This document shows positions 43,730 through 51,638 of a stretch of DNA of 64,000 nucleotides, one piece after another. The DNA is from JAJTGZ01 sp964403525 (lineage in GTDB: Bacteria; Planctomycetota; Phycisphaerae; Phycisphaerales; UBA1924). The number at the start of each line of letters is the position of its first letter. Position 1 is the stretch's first letter. The notes under the pieces were generated by a model. That model was not told the DNA's origin. It did no database searches and saw only the letters and a list, made by a program, of their open reading frames with translations. Where the stretch lies: assembly GCA_964403525.1 (NCBI GenBank), contig CAYOGE010000015.1, forward strand, positions 11,027 to 75,026. The letters run 5' to 3'. A program made the position numbers and the translations under genes.

Positions 43730-44554
43730 ATGAGCAGCAGCAACGCACAATCTGGAAAACCTCCCATCGCCATCATCCTCGCCGCGGGCAAGGGAACGCG
43801 GATGGAGAGCGATCTGCCCAAGGTCGTTCACCCAGTCGGCGGGCGGCCGATGGTGTGCGCGGTTGTGGATGCGTGCCGCGAGGCGGGGTGCGAGCGGATC
43901 GTGCTCGTCGTGGGGTACAAGCAGGAGGTTGTGCGCGACCTGATGGCGAAGCAGGGGGCGGAGTGGAATCGGGGGATCGAGTACGCGGTTCAGGAGCAAC
44001 AGCTCGGCACGGGGCACGCCGTGCTGAGCGCGAAGGGGACGCTGGGCGCGACGACGAGTGAGCAGGGCCGCCCCTGCTTCGTGCTCGCGGGCGACGGGCC
44101 GCTGATCCGAGCCCAGACGCTCCAGACGCTGCTCCGCACGCACAGCGACACTCACGCAGCGGCGACGATGGCGACGAGCGTGATCGACGACCCGACCGGG
44201 TATGGCCGGATTGTCCGCGGTGCCGACCGCAAGCTATCCGCGATCGTGGAGCACAAGGAGTGCACCCCGGATCAGCTGAAGATCCGCGAGGTGAACCCCT
44301 CGTACTACTGCTTCGACACGGCCAAGCTCTTCACGGCGCTCGCGCAGGTGAAGCGGAACGAACAGTCGGGCGAGTACTACATCACCGACGTTCCCTCGCT
44401 GCTGCTGAAGCAAGGCGAGCGCGTCGAAGTGATCGAGGCGGTGCCGCCGCAGGACATCCTGAGCATCAACACCCCGGCGCAGCTGGCAGAGGTTGACGCG
44501 ATCTATCGCTCACGCCCCGCAAAGTCCTCCAACGCACCCGGAGCCCTCCGTTGA
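43730..44554 (+). CDS. NTP transferase (GlmU N-terminal domain type, UDP-GlcNAc pyrophosphorylase-like)
   Basis: 274 residues. The nucleotidyltransferase signature IILAAGKGTRM is followed by LPKVVHPVGGRPMV. Further GlmU-like features are QEQQLGTGHAVL (uridyl binding), the metal-binding Asp in FVLAGDGPLI, GYGRIVRG, IVEHKECTPDQ and NPSYYCFDTAKLF. This is the uridylyltransferase half of GlmU, which makes UDP-GlcNAc; the left-handed beta-helix acetyltransferase half is absent, so acetylation must come from another protein, as in some planctomycetes. The ATG at 43730 follows a dispersed repeat immediately; no ribosome site is visible. The stop overlaps the prs start. GlmU next to Prs, L25, Pth and S6 is a widespread order. 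Confidence 0.88.
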   Translation: MSSSNAQSGKPPIAIILAAGKGTRMESDLPKVVHPVGGRPMVCAVVDACREAGCERIVLVVGYKQEVVRDLMAKQGAEWNRGIEYAVQEQQLGTGHAVLSAKGTLGATTSEQGRPCFVLAGDGPLIRAQTLQTLLRTHSDTHAAATMATSVIDDPTGYGRIVRGADRKLSAIVEHKECTPDQLKIREVNPSYYCFDTAKLFTALAQVKRNEQSGEYYITDVPSLLLKQGERVEVIEAVPPQDILSINTPAQLAEVDAIYRSRPAKSSNAPGALR

Positions 44555-45567
44555 ACAACGACCTCTCCCAGCTCAAGGTGTTCGCCGGGCGCACGAGCCA
44601 CTACCTGGCCGAGCGGATCTGCGGGCACATCGAGCGCGACCTTGGCCGCCAGCAGGACAAGCAGGCGTCGTTCAAGGCGGGCCAGTCACGCATCGAGACG
44701 TTCCCCGACGGCGAGGTGCTGGTGAAGCTCGAGGAGGACGTGCGTGGGCGCGACTGCTTCGTGGTGCTCAGCACCTGCGCGCCGGTCAACGACAACATCA
44801 TGGAGCTGCTGATCTACGTCGACTGCCTCAGGCGCGCCAGCGCCAAGCGCATCACGGCGGTGATCCCCTACTTCGGCTACGCCCGGCAGGACCGCAAGGA
44901 CGAAGGGCGCGTGCCCATCACCGCCAAGCTGGTCGCGAACCTGCTCACCGCGGCCCACATCGACCGCGTGCTCGCCCTCGACCTGCACGCCGCGCAGATC
45001 CAGGGGTTCTTCGATATCCCCGTTGACCATCTCTCGGCGACGCCGGTCTTCCACAAGCACTTCGCCGCCAAGCGTTCCGAATTGACCGACCTGTGCCTGG
45101 TGAGCCCGGACGTGGGCAACGTGAAGGTGGCCGAGAGCTTCGCAAACCTGCTCCAGGGCGAGCTTGCGATCATCAACAAGCGCCGCAAGAGCGGCAGCGA
45201 GGTCGAGACGAGCCACATCATCGGCAACGTCAAGGGCAAGACCGTGCTGATGTTCGACGACATGATCGCCACCGGCGGCACCGTGGTTCAGGCGGCCGAG
45301 CTCGTCATGCAGCAGGGGGCCAAGCGCGTCATCGCCGCCGCTACCCACGGAGTGATGGCGGGCAGGGCGATCGAGAAGCTCATGTCGCCGGCGATCAGCG
45401 AGATCGTGGTGACCAACACCGTGCCGCTGGGCCCGCGCGTCGACCCCATCCGGCACAAGCTGACGGAGCTGTGCGTGGGCGACCTGCTGGGCGAGGCGAT
45501 CCACCGCATCCACTGCAACCTGTCGATCAGCGCCCTGTTCAGGGGCACCGCGGGGGTGAAGAGGTAA
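44551..45567 (+). CDS. prs: ribose-phosphate pyrophosphokinase
   Basis: 338 residues. Makes PRPP from ribose 5-phosphate and ATP for nucleotide, histidine and tryptophan synthesis. Motifs: ETFPDGEVLVKLEEDVRGRD, IPYFGYARQDRKDEGRVPIT, the metal-binding His-rich LALDLHAAQIQGFFDIPVDH, the PRPP loop VLMFDDMIATGGTVVQAAEL, and the C-terminal ISALF. Cytoplasmic, acting as oligomer. Start TTG at 44551 overlapping the glmU-type stop (TTGA) with GGAG 7 bases upstream, so translation is probably coupled. Followed by rplY after 87 bases containing a weak GC hairpin. Confidence 0.95.
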   Translation: MNNDLSQLKVFAGRTSHYLAERICGHIERDLGRQQDKQASFKAGQSRIETFPDGEVLVKLEEDVRGRDCFVVLSTCAPVNDNIMELLIYVDCLRRASAKRITAVIPYFGYARQDRKDEGRVPITAKLVANLLTAAHIDRVLALDLHAAQIQGFFDIPVDHLSATPVFHKHFAAKRSELTDLCLVSPDVGNVKVAESFANLLQGELAIINKRRKSGSEVETSHIIGNVKGKTVLMFDDMIATGGTVVQAAELVMQQGAKRVIAAATHGVMAGRAIEKLMSPAISEIVVTNTVPLGPRVDPIRHKLTELCVGDLLGEAIHRIHCNLSISALFRGTAGVKR

Positions 45568-45654
45568 CAAGCGTCGGGAGGGGGCCCGCGGCCGTCGCCG
45601 GCGGGAATGGTTTTACAACACCGGTTTGAGAAGTTCTGTGAAAGGAAACGAGTT

Positions 45655-46395
45655 ATGAAGAAGGAAGCGATCAAGATTCAAACGGCCGTCCGCACCAAGC
45701 ACGGCTCCCGCTACTCCCAGCGCCTCCGCGCACAGGGCCGCATGCCCGGCGTGGTCTACGGGCACAAGCAGGACCCCGTCTCGGTCGACTTTGACGCCAA
45801 GGAACTCCTCGGGCACGTGCGCGGCGGGCAGAAGGTCTTCACGCTCGCGATGGCCGGCCAGGCCGACGGGCAGATGGTGCTGATCCGCGACGTGCAGTTC
45901 GACTACCTGGGCAACAACCCGGTGCACGTCGACTTCGCCCGCGTTGACGCCAACGAGCGCGTGCACACCAAGGTGCGCATCCAGCTCAAGGGCGACGCCA
46001 AGGGCCTCAAGACCGCCGGCGCGATCCTCGTCCACCCGTTCTCTGAGATCGAGATCGAGTGCCGCGTGATCGACCTGCCCGAGTTCATCTCGGTCGACAT
46101 CAGCGAACTGGACATGAACCAGCAGATCACCGCCGGTGAGGTCAAGCTCCCCGCCGACGACATGAAGCTCATCACCGACACGCACTCGGTGGTCGCGCAG
46201 ATCGTCGAGGCTGTTGAAGAGGTCGTCGCCGAGGCCGCCACGGTCGCGACCACCGCCGTCGCCGGGCCCGAGGTTATCGGCGAGAAGGAACGCCTCGAGA
46301 AGGCCGCCGCCGATGCCAAGGCCGGTGCCAAGCCCGCCGCAGGCGCCAAGCCCGCCGCGGGTGCGCCCGCCGCCAAGCCGGCCGCGAAGAAGTAA
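45655..46395 (+). CDS. rplY: 50S ribosomal protein L25, CTC form
   Basis: 246 residues. The N-terminal L25 domain (residues 1-95) binds 5S rRNA: RTKHGSRYSQRLRAQGRMPG, then VVYGHKQDPVSV, and NPVHVDFARVDANERVHTKV joins it to the TL5/CTC C-terminal beta domain (LKTAGAILVHPFSEIEIECR). The final 50 residues are an Ala/Lys-rich tail with repeated KPAAGAKPAAGA, unusually long. ATG at 45655 with AAAGGAA 9 bases upstream. Part of the glmU-prs-rplY-pth-rpsF order. A strong hairpin without a U tract follows. Confidence 0.95.
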   Translation: MKKEAIKIQTAVRTKHGSRYSQRLRAQGRMPGVVYGHKQDPVSVDFDAKELLGHVRGGQKVFTLAMAGQADGQMVLIRDVQFDYLGNNPVHVDFARVDANERVHTKVRIQLKGDAKGLKTAGAILVHPFSEIEIECRVIDLPEFISVDISELDMNQQITAGEVKLPADDMKLITDTHSVVAQIVEAVEEVVAEAATVATTAVAGPEVIGEKERLEKAAADAKAGAKPAAGAKPAAGAPAAKPAAKK

Positions 46396-46406
46396 TCAAC
46401 CACGGT

Positions 46407-46430
46407 CCGCCACGCCTAACGGCGTGGCGG
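46407..46430 (+). other. strong stem-loop after rplY
   Basis: A perfect 10-bp stem CCGCCACGCC / GGCGTGGCGG with loop TAAC. No U tract follows, so it may stabilise the mRNA 3' end or act in processing rather than terminate transcription. Confidence 0.6.
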
Positions 46431-46441
46431 CCGATTCAAGA

Positions 46442-46525
46442 GGCATCAGCCATCAGGAGTCAGGCATCAGGGCAAGGCCCGCTGTCGTTGCCTTCACTGA
46501 TGCCTGATCGCCGATGCCTGATGCC
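46442..46525. repeat. dispersed inverted repeat (hairpin) upstream of pth
   Basis: Two arms of 36-37 bases (46442-46478 and 46490-46525), about 80 percent complementary and built from GGCATCAG-type units around an 11-base loop. A 19-base part recurs without mismatch before the glmU-type gene. It ends 5 bases before the pth ATG. Confidence 0.65.
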
Positions 46526-46530
46526 CCCTT

Positions 46531-47109
46531 ATGAAGCTCATCGTCGGCCTCGGCAATCCCGGCCCGCAGTACGAGAAGACGCGGCACAACGCGGGCTTCC
46601 TGGCGCTTGACCGTCTCATCGCGCAGTTTGCGCGTTCGGTCGCAGCGCGGCAGAAGTTCGGCGGCGAAGTCGTCGAGACGGAGATCCAAAGCGAGCGGTG
46701 CCTTCTGCTGAAACCGATGCGGTTCATGAACTGCTCGGGCAGCAGCGTGCAGGAGGCCGCGGGGTTCTACAAGGTGGCCGTCGGCGACATCATCGTGATG
46801 CACGACGACACGGCCTTCCCTGTCGGCACGGTGAAAGTGCGCGGCGAGGGCGGTCACGGCGGACACAACGGCCTGCGCGACATCGACCGGGCCCTGGGCA
46901 CACAGGCCTACGCACGCGTGCGGATCGGCGTCGAGGCCAAGCCCGCCGAGTACGCCGACCTTGCCGACTGGGTTCTCAGCCGCTTCACGGGCGACGAGCT
47001 CAAGCGGCTGGAACCAGCCCTGGACCGCGCGGCAGAGGGGGCCATGCTTTTCGCCAAGTTCGGGCTGGCGAAGGCGATGAACGTGGTCAATGCCCCTGCG
47101 GTAGCTTAA
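46531..47109 (+). CDS. pth: peptidyl-tRNA hydrolase
   Basis: 192 residues, full length. Releases tRNA from peptidyl-tRNA that drops off the ribosome. Motifs: IVGLGNPGPQYEKTRHNAGF with catalytic His, the LLLKPMRFMNCSGSSVQ region with Asn, IVMHDDTAFPVGTVKVR with catalytic Asp, and GGHGGHNGLRDIDRALGTQA. Cytoplasmic. The ATG at 46531 follows a large hairpin repeat with 5 bases between and no ribosome site, so translation initiation is unusual. A REP-like element separates it from rpsF. Confidence 0.95.
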   Translation: MKLIVGLGNPGPQYEKTRHNAGFLALDRLIAQFARSVAARQKFGGEVVETEIQSERCLLLKPMRFMNCSGSSVQEAAGFYKVAVGDIIVMHDDTAFPVGTVKVRGEGGHGGHNGLRDIDRALGTQAYARVRIGVEAKPAEYADLADWVLSRFTGDELKRLEPALDRAAEGAMLFAKFGLAKAMNVVNAPAVA

Positions 47110-47112
47110 CAA

Positions 47113-47164
47113 ACCCCCTCCCCGACCTCGCGGACTCGGTCACCCCTCCCGCTGGGAGCGGGAG
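47113..47164. repeat. REP-like element between pth and rpsF
   Basis: CCCCCTCCCCGACC... followed by a hairpin CTCCCGCT / AGCGGGAG (47146-47164). The order of elements matches the copy at 43546-43605. Confidence 0.5.
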
Positions 47165-47273
47165 AGTTCGGGCGCTATGCTTGTCCCCTTGGTTTCGGCC
47201 CGCGGACGTGTGTCCAACCGGCCGGACCGACATGCCCCGGCGAATCCCGGGGACCCATACTGAAAGGTTTCCC

Positions 47274-47699
47274 ATGCGGTACATCCCCACGGTTGCGTAC
47301 GAAGCGATGCTCCTGTTCCCCCAGTCGGCCAACGTCGACCTCAAGGGCACGGTCGAGTTCATCAAAGAGACCATCACCAAGAACGGCGCTGAGATCATCA
47401 GCCTCAAGAAATGGGGCGACCGCCAGCTCGCCTACTCGATCAACAAGCAGAAGCGCGGCGTCTACATCCTCGTCTACTTCAACTCCCCCACCGACAAGCT
47501 CGCGGCGATCGACCGTGCCTTCACGCTCTCAGAGAGCCTGATGCGCCACCTGATCACCCGCGCCGACCACCTCACCGTTGAGGAAATGAAGTCGACCGAC
47601 GGCCAGATCGACCTGACCATCGAGGCCAACCTGCGCATGGCCGCTCAGCCCACCGAGGCTGCGCCCGTCCCCCAGGCCGCTCCCGCCGGCGAGGAATAA
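47274..47699 (+). CDS. rpsF: 30S ribosomal protein S6
   Basis: 141 residues; the core (1-110) matches S6: YEAMLLFPQS, GAEIISLKKWGDRQLAYSIN, RGVYILVYFNSP and LRHLITRAD-type stretch, followed by an Ala/Pro-rich tail. S6 binds 16S rRNA with S18 in the central domain. ATG at 47274 with AAAGG 6 bases upstream. In many bacteria rpsF is followed by ssb, rpsR and rplI; here a terminator and tRNA-Ser follow instead. Confidence 0.95.
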   Translation: MRYIPTVAYEAMLLFPQSANVDLKGTVEFIKETITKNGAEIISLKKWGDRQLAYSINKQKRGVYILVYFNSPTDKLAAIDRAFTLSESLMRHLITRADHLTVEEMKSTDGQIDLTIEANLRMAAQPTEAAPVPQAAPAGEE

Positions 47700-47738
47700 G
47701 CCTCACCGCTCGTTGATGCCCTATCACCAAGATCAACG

Positions 47739-47768
47739 CAGGCCCGGGTTCACCCCGGGCCTGTTTCA
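47739..47768 (+). terminator. rho-independent terminator after rpsF
   Basis: Stem CAGGCCCGGG / CCCGGGCCTG with a 5-nt loop (47739-47763), then TTTCATT. Confidence 0.8.
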
Positions 47769-47809
47769 TTGTGGGCGCGGCCGCGCGATGGTCTTGGCCC
47801 GGATGCACA

Positions 47810-47838
47810 ACGACCCGGGCACCGAAGGCCCGGGTCGT
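47810..47838 (-). terminator. hairpin downstream of tRNA-Ser
   Basis: An 11-bp stem ACGACCCGGGC / GCCCGGGTCGT with a 7-nt loop, 8 bases after the tRNA on the minus strand. There is no clear U tract, so termination is only likely. Confidence 0.5.
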
Positions 47839-47845
47839 CTGCAAG

Positions 47846-47936
47846 CGGAGAAGGAGGGATTCGAACCCTCGTTACAGGCCTAAACCCGTAAACCGGTTTA
47901 GCAAACCGGCGCCTTCAGCCGCTCGGCCACCTCTCC
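47846..47936 (-). tRNA. tRNA-Ser (anticodon GCT)
   Basis: A class II tRNA with long variable arm. Acceptor GGAGAGG / CTTCTCC, anticodon stem CCGGT / ACCGG with loop TTGCTAA (anticodon GCT, codon AGC), T arm GAGGG-TTCGAAT-CCCTC. CCA is not encoded. Confidence 0.95.
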
Positions 47937-48091
47937 GGAAGTCGGGTCAATCATCGGCGGCTCGGTGCCGTGAATCAAACGGGAAATCCGAGGGTTTTCG
48001 CGGGCCTGCGGGGGCGCTCCCGGGCAGACTCTGCCCCCTGCAGGAGGGCACCGGCCCCCACCCAGCCGCAAAAGCAGCACGGGCCGCTCCC

Positions 48092-48097
48092 TACCCT
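48092..48097 (+). promoter_or_regulatory. -10 box of a putative leaderless promoter (aguB)
   Basis: TACCCT, then 9 bases and the ATG at 48107; no Shine-Dalgarno. The same hexamer at the same distance precedes pyrD and the TPR-YggX gene. Confidence 0.5.
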
Positions 48098-48106
48098 CGA
48101 CGCACG

Positions 48107-49054
48107 ATGGCGAAGAAGACCACACCGCGGCGGAGCAACCAACCAACGACGACCGACCGCGTGGTGCCCGTCGGGCTCACGCAGTTTGCCTGCGTCGAGA
48201 GCCCGGCGGAGAACCGCAAGCGGCAGTTGGCCCTGATCGAACAGGCCGCCAAGGCGGGGGCCAGGATCGTCTGCACGCAGGAGATGTTCACCAGCCAGTA
48301 CTTCTGTCAGGTGGAGGACCACCGGTTCTTCTCGCTGGCCGAGAGCATCCCCGGCCCGAGCACCGACGCGTGCTGCAAGCTGGCGAAGAAGTACGGCATC
48401 GTGATCGTCGCGTCGCTATTTGAGAAGCGGGCGAGCGGGCTCTATCACAACACCGCCGCGGTGATCGATGCCGACGGCTCGCTGATGGGCGTCTACCGCA
48501 AGATGCACATCCCCGACGACCCGCTGTATTACGAGAAGTTCTACTTCACGCCAGGCGACCTGGGCTTCAAGGCGTGGAAGACGCGCCACGCGACCATCGG
48601 CGTGCTGATCTGCTGGGACCAGTGGTTCCCTGAGGGCGCACGCCTCACCGCGATGCAGGGGGCCGAGATCCTCTTCTACCCCACCGCCATCGGCTGGCAC
48701 CCCAGTGAGAAGCGCGAGTACGGCGAGGCCCAGCACGACTCGTGGGAGACGTCGATGCGCGCACACGCCATCGCCAACGGCTGCTATGTGTGCGCTCCCA
48801 ACCGCGTGGGGCACGAGTTCATCGCCGGGCCCGACGGCAAGCCCGTGAGCAAGGACGGCATCCAGTTCTGGGGCCAGTCGTTCGCCGCGTCACCCAACGG
48901 GCAGGTGATGCACCGCGCGGCCGTCGACAAGCCGGGCGTGATGGTCGTCGACTGCGACCTCGATAAGGTCGAGTTCGCGCGTACACACTGGCCGTTCCTG
49001 CGGGACCGGCGGATCGACGCGTACGGCGATATGACCAAGCGGTTCAGCGTGTAA
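48107..49054 (+). CDS. aguB: N-carbamoylputrescine amidase
   Basis: 315 residues. A nitrilase-superfamily carbon-nitrogen hydrolase with the Glu-Lys-Cys triad: Glu in IVCTQEMFTSQYFCQVED, Lys in GVYRKMHIPDDPLYYEKFYF, Cys in IGVLICWDQWFPEGARL. The specific pattern GWHPSEKREYGEAQHDSWET is typical of AguB. It cleaves N-carbamoylputrescine to putrescine, CO2 and ammonia, the second step after AguA, encoded 33 bases downstream. The N-terminal 20 residues are basic and disordered. The ATG at 48107 has a TACCCT box 9 bases upstream. Confidence 0.94.
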   Translation: MAKKTTPRRSNQPTTTDRVVPVGLTQFACVESPAENRKRQLALIEQAAKAGARIVCTQEMFTSQYFCQVEDHRFFSLAESIPGPSTDACCKLAKKYGIVIVASLFEKRASGLYHNTAAVIDADGSLMGVYRKMHIPDDPLYYEKFYFTPGDLGFKAWKTRHATIGVLICWDQWFPEGARLTAMQGAEILFYPTAIGWHPSEKREYGEAQHDSWETSMRAHAIANGCYVCAPNRVGHEFIAGPDGKPVSKDGIQFWGQSFAASPNGQVMHRAAVDKPGVMVVDCDLDKVEFARTHWPFLRDRRIDAYGDMTKRFSV

Positions 49055-49087
49055 GTTTGTGAATAACGAAGGATCGAAGGGATCGAA

Positions 49088-50215
49088 GTGAAAACACCGC
49101 GCTCGCTTGGCTACGCCTTTCCCCCCGAATGGGCCCCCCACTGCGGCACGTGGCTCTCGTGGCCGCGGCCCGAGGGCATCTCCTTCCCGGGGCGGTATCA
49201 CCACATCGCGGCGAACCTCGCCGGGCTTGTGCGCGCGATCGCGCTGCACGAGGATGTGCACATCAACGTCCCCAACGAGAACTACCACCGCATCGCACAG
49301 GAGACCCTCGCCACCAACGGTGTCGAGAAGAAACTCCTCGCCGGCAAGTCGCAGGCCGTCTTCTTCCACTACATCATGACCAACGAAGCGTGGTGCCGCG
49401 ACCACGGGCCGGCGTTTGTGGTCAAGGGTGAAGCCAAGGGCCACGCCGGCAAGCAGGTCGCCGTCGTCGACTGGAAGTTCAACGCCTGGGGCGGCAAGTA
49501 CCCGCCGTGGGACAGCGACGACGCCGTGCCGACAAAGATCGCCAGAGCGGCGAAGCTGAAGCTCTTCGATGCGCCGATCGTGATGGAGGGCGGCAGCGTC
49601 GAGTTCAACGGGCGCGGCACCATTCTCTCAACCAGCCAGTGCCTGCTGAACCCCAACCGCAACAGGGGCGTCTCGAAGTCGAAGATCGAGCAGCACCTGA
49701 AGGACTACTACGGACAGGAGCACATCGTCTGGCTCGCGGAGGAGATCGAGGGCGACGACACCGACGGGCACATCGACGACCTCGCCCGCTTCATCAACCC
49801 CACTACCGTCGCGATCGCGCTTGAAGACAACCCGCGCGACGCCAACTGCAAGCCGCTCCAGCGCGCGTTCCAAAAGCTTTGCAAGCTCCGCGACCAGAAC
49901 GGCCACCACTTCGACATCGTCATCCTGCCGATGCCCAGGCCGGTGATCATCGAGGGCGAACGCTGCCCCGCGACGTACATGAACTTCCACTTCGTCAACG
50001 GCGCCCTGCTGGTGCCCACCTTCGGCGACCGGTCAACCGAGGCCGAAGCCCTCTCCATCCTTCAGGACGAACTGCCGCACCTCAAGGTTGTCGGCGTCGA
50101 CTGCCGCGAACTGATCTGGGGGCTCGGCTCAGTGCACTGCCTGACGCAGCAGGTGCCAAGCGTGCCGGGGCTCAAGGAGCGGTTGCGGAAGGTGGCGGCA
50201 AAGACGCCGGGGTGA
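49088..50215 (+). CDS. aguA: agmatine deiminase
   Basis: 375 residues, full length. A guanidino-group-modifying enzyme of the peptidyl-arginine-deiminase fold that converts agmatine to N-carbamoylputrescine and ammonia. Motifs: FPPEWAPHCGTWLSWPRPEG, the TNEAWCRDHGPAFVV region, EGGSVEFNGRGTILSTSQCL, DDTDGHIDDLARF, and the catalytic Cys in WGLGSVHCLTQQ. With AguB it forms a putrescine pathway from arginine-derived agmatine; an arginine decarboxylase is not in the window. GTG start at 49088 with an AAGGGA site upstream, preceded by a short tandem GATCGAAG repeat (49073-49087). Convergent, nearly end to end, with the next gene. Confidence 0.94.
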   Translation: MKTPRSLGYAFPPEWAPHCGTWLSWPRPEGISFPGRYHHIAANLAGLVRAIALHEDVHINVPNENYHRIAQETLATNGVEKKLLAGKSQAVFFHYIMTNEAWCRDHGPAFVVKGEAKGHAGKQVAVVDWKFNAWGGKYPPWDSDDAVPTKIARAAKLKLFDAPIVMEGGSVEFNGRGTILSTSQCLLNPNRNRGVSKSKIEQHLKDYYGQEHIVWLAEEIEGDDTDGHIDDLARFINPTTVAIALEDNPRDANCKPLQRAFQKLCKLRDQNGHHFDIVILPMPRPVIIEGERCPATYMNFHFVNGALLVPTFGDRSTEAEALSILQDELPHLKVVGVDCRELIWGLGSVHCLTQQVPSVPGLKERLRKVAAKTPG

Positions 50216-50216
50216 T

Positions 50217-51635
50217 CTACTGGATCGGAACATCCTCTATGACAATTTCGCCCTCGGGCATCAGGTCCAATGCGTCACGCGCGGCGGCGTAGCGCTCGTT
50301 TGGCACGAAGATGACGCGGCAATGCGAAGCACCGGGGGGGAGCTTCGGTGCGAGCCCCCAAGTGGCTTGGAACACATCCGAATCGGAGCGCCAGCCGACC
50401 TTGTACTTCCCAAGCGGTACGCGCTCACCCTCCGCTTCAAGGTACACATTCCAAGCACCGCCTACGCGCACCCCCCGACCGACCGTCGGGGCTGCCGGCT
50501 TCGGCATGGCTGATCCGCCGCGCACAGTGACCGAAACGCCCGAGGATATACCACCCTTGCTGCCCATCACTACCACCTGCAGTTGCGATGCAATCTGCTT
50601 CTTCAGCGCCACATCGTCGACGAGGGTCACCAGCGGCTTGTCCGGAGCCATTACTTCGACGGTGTAGTCCCTGAATCCCTCGGCACGCCCCGGCGCGGTG
50701 TCCGTACGGCCCAAATACGCCTCCACCACAAAGTGAACCCGTACCGTGTGCTTGCCGATCGCTGTCGTTCCGACGATCGGCACCGCTGCCAGTTGCCACG
50801 TCTGCGCGGGAGGCGGCACATGTGTCACCATCGCCGGCGCGTAGATGCAGGTGGCGATCCAGTCCGACGCCTCCTTTGAGGACTTCGGCGCCCTCGTCGG
50901 CTGTCGCTCGCCGTCCAGATCGATCCTGGTAACCCTCCTGCTGATGACCCAGGCGCCGCTGGCAGGAATGCGGCTCTCGCTTGCAGAGTAATTGATCAAT
51001 CTCTCTACTAACGGGTCCTCGGGCCAGACGCGCTCGGGGACCTGCGCCGCCAGCAGCCGCGGCGAAATGACATGCGCGGCGAGCAGGTCTTTGCTGATCA
51101 AACCCTTTGCGGCAGCGTCGCCCACAAGCATGTTCAGGCTTGGGGGGAGCGACTCATCGCCGACCCGCATGTTGACGATGGCAGTCGCCACGGTGCGCAG
51201 CGTCGAATCAGTTACCTCTCCCTTCACACTCCGGGCCACCAGTTCATCGCAGACGCTCTTTGGTGTGCTCGCCCCAAGCGCACGCATCTCGATCGCCAGA
51301 ATCCACGTTGGCAGCAAGGCGCTGAGCCTTCCGGACATCGCCGAATCGACAAGCACCGAAGCCGGAACCGCCAGCGACGCAGCGACCAGCACCGCGCCGG
51401 TGAGAACCCGCCTGGTGTTGCGCCTGCGTTGAACCACTCGCACCGACTCTGGCCCTGAGAGCGCCGCGCCACACTCTGGGCACACCGCCGCCTCGAGGCC
51501 GGTCAGATCAAACTCGCAGGCACGACAGGCCGTGTGCGGCTCAACCCGCTCGCCGCGGATACCGGCGATCACCAACCACAGCCCTACAAGCAGCAGCCCC
51601 ACCAGCAGCACAAGTACCAAAGCGCCGATCCCCAT
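50217..51635 (-). CDS. membrane protein with zinc-ribbon, unknown function
   Basis: 472 residues, not recognised. An N-terminal membrane helix (residues 3-25) is followed at once by a cytoplasmic-type zinc ribbon: CRACEFDLTG..., CPECGAAL (two CxxC pairs, residues about 38-58). A second helix (about 75-97) leads to a large soluble region of about 370 residues with no catalytic motif. Helix-ribbon-helix arrangement with C..C-FDLTG-C..C is common in planctomycete proteins of unknown role. ATG at 51635 with AAGGTGATGT just upstream. It lies 3 bases after pyrD on the same strand and may be co-transcribed. Confidence 0.7.
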   Translation of the reverse strand: MGIGALVLVLLVGLLLVGLWLVIAGIRGERVEPHTACRACEFDLTGLEAAVCPECGAALSGPESVRVVQRRRNTRRVLTGAVLVAASLAVPASVLVDSAMSGRLSALLPTWILAIEMRALGASTPKSVCDELVARSVKGEVTDSTLRTVATAIVNMRVGDESLPPSLNMLVGDAAAKGLISKDLLAAHVISPRLLAAQVPERVWPEDPLVERLINYSASESRIPASGAWVISRRVTRIDLDGERQPTRAPKSSKEASDWIATCIYAPAMVTHVPPPAQTWQLAAVPIVGTTAIGKHTVRVHFVVEAYLGRTDTAPGRAEGFRDYTVEVMAPDKPLVTLVDDVALKKQIASQLQVVVMGSKGGISSGVSVTVRGGSAMPKPAAPTVGRGVRVGGAWNVYLEAEGERVPLGKYKVGWRSDSDVFQATWGLAPKLPPGASHCRVIFVPNERYAAARDALDLMPEGEIVIEDVPIQ

Positions 51636-51638
51636 ACA

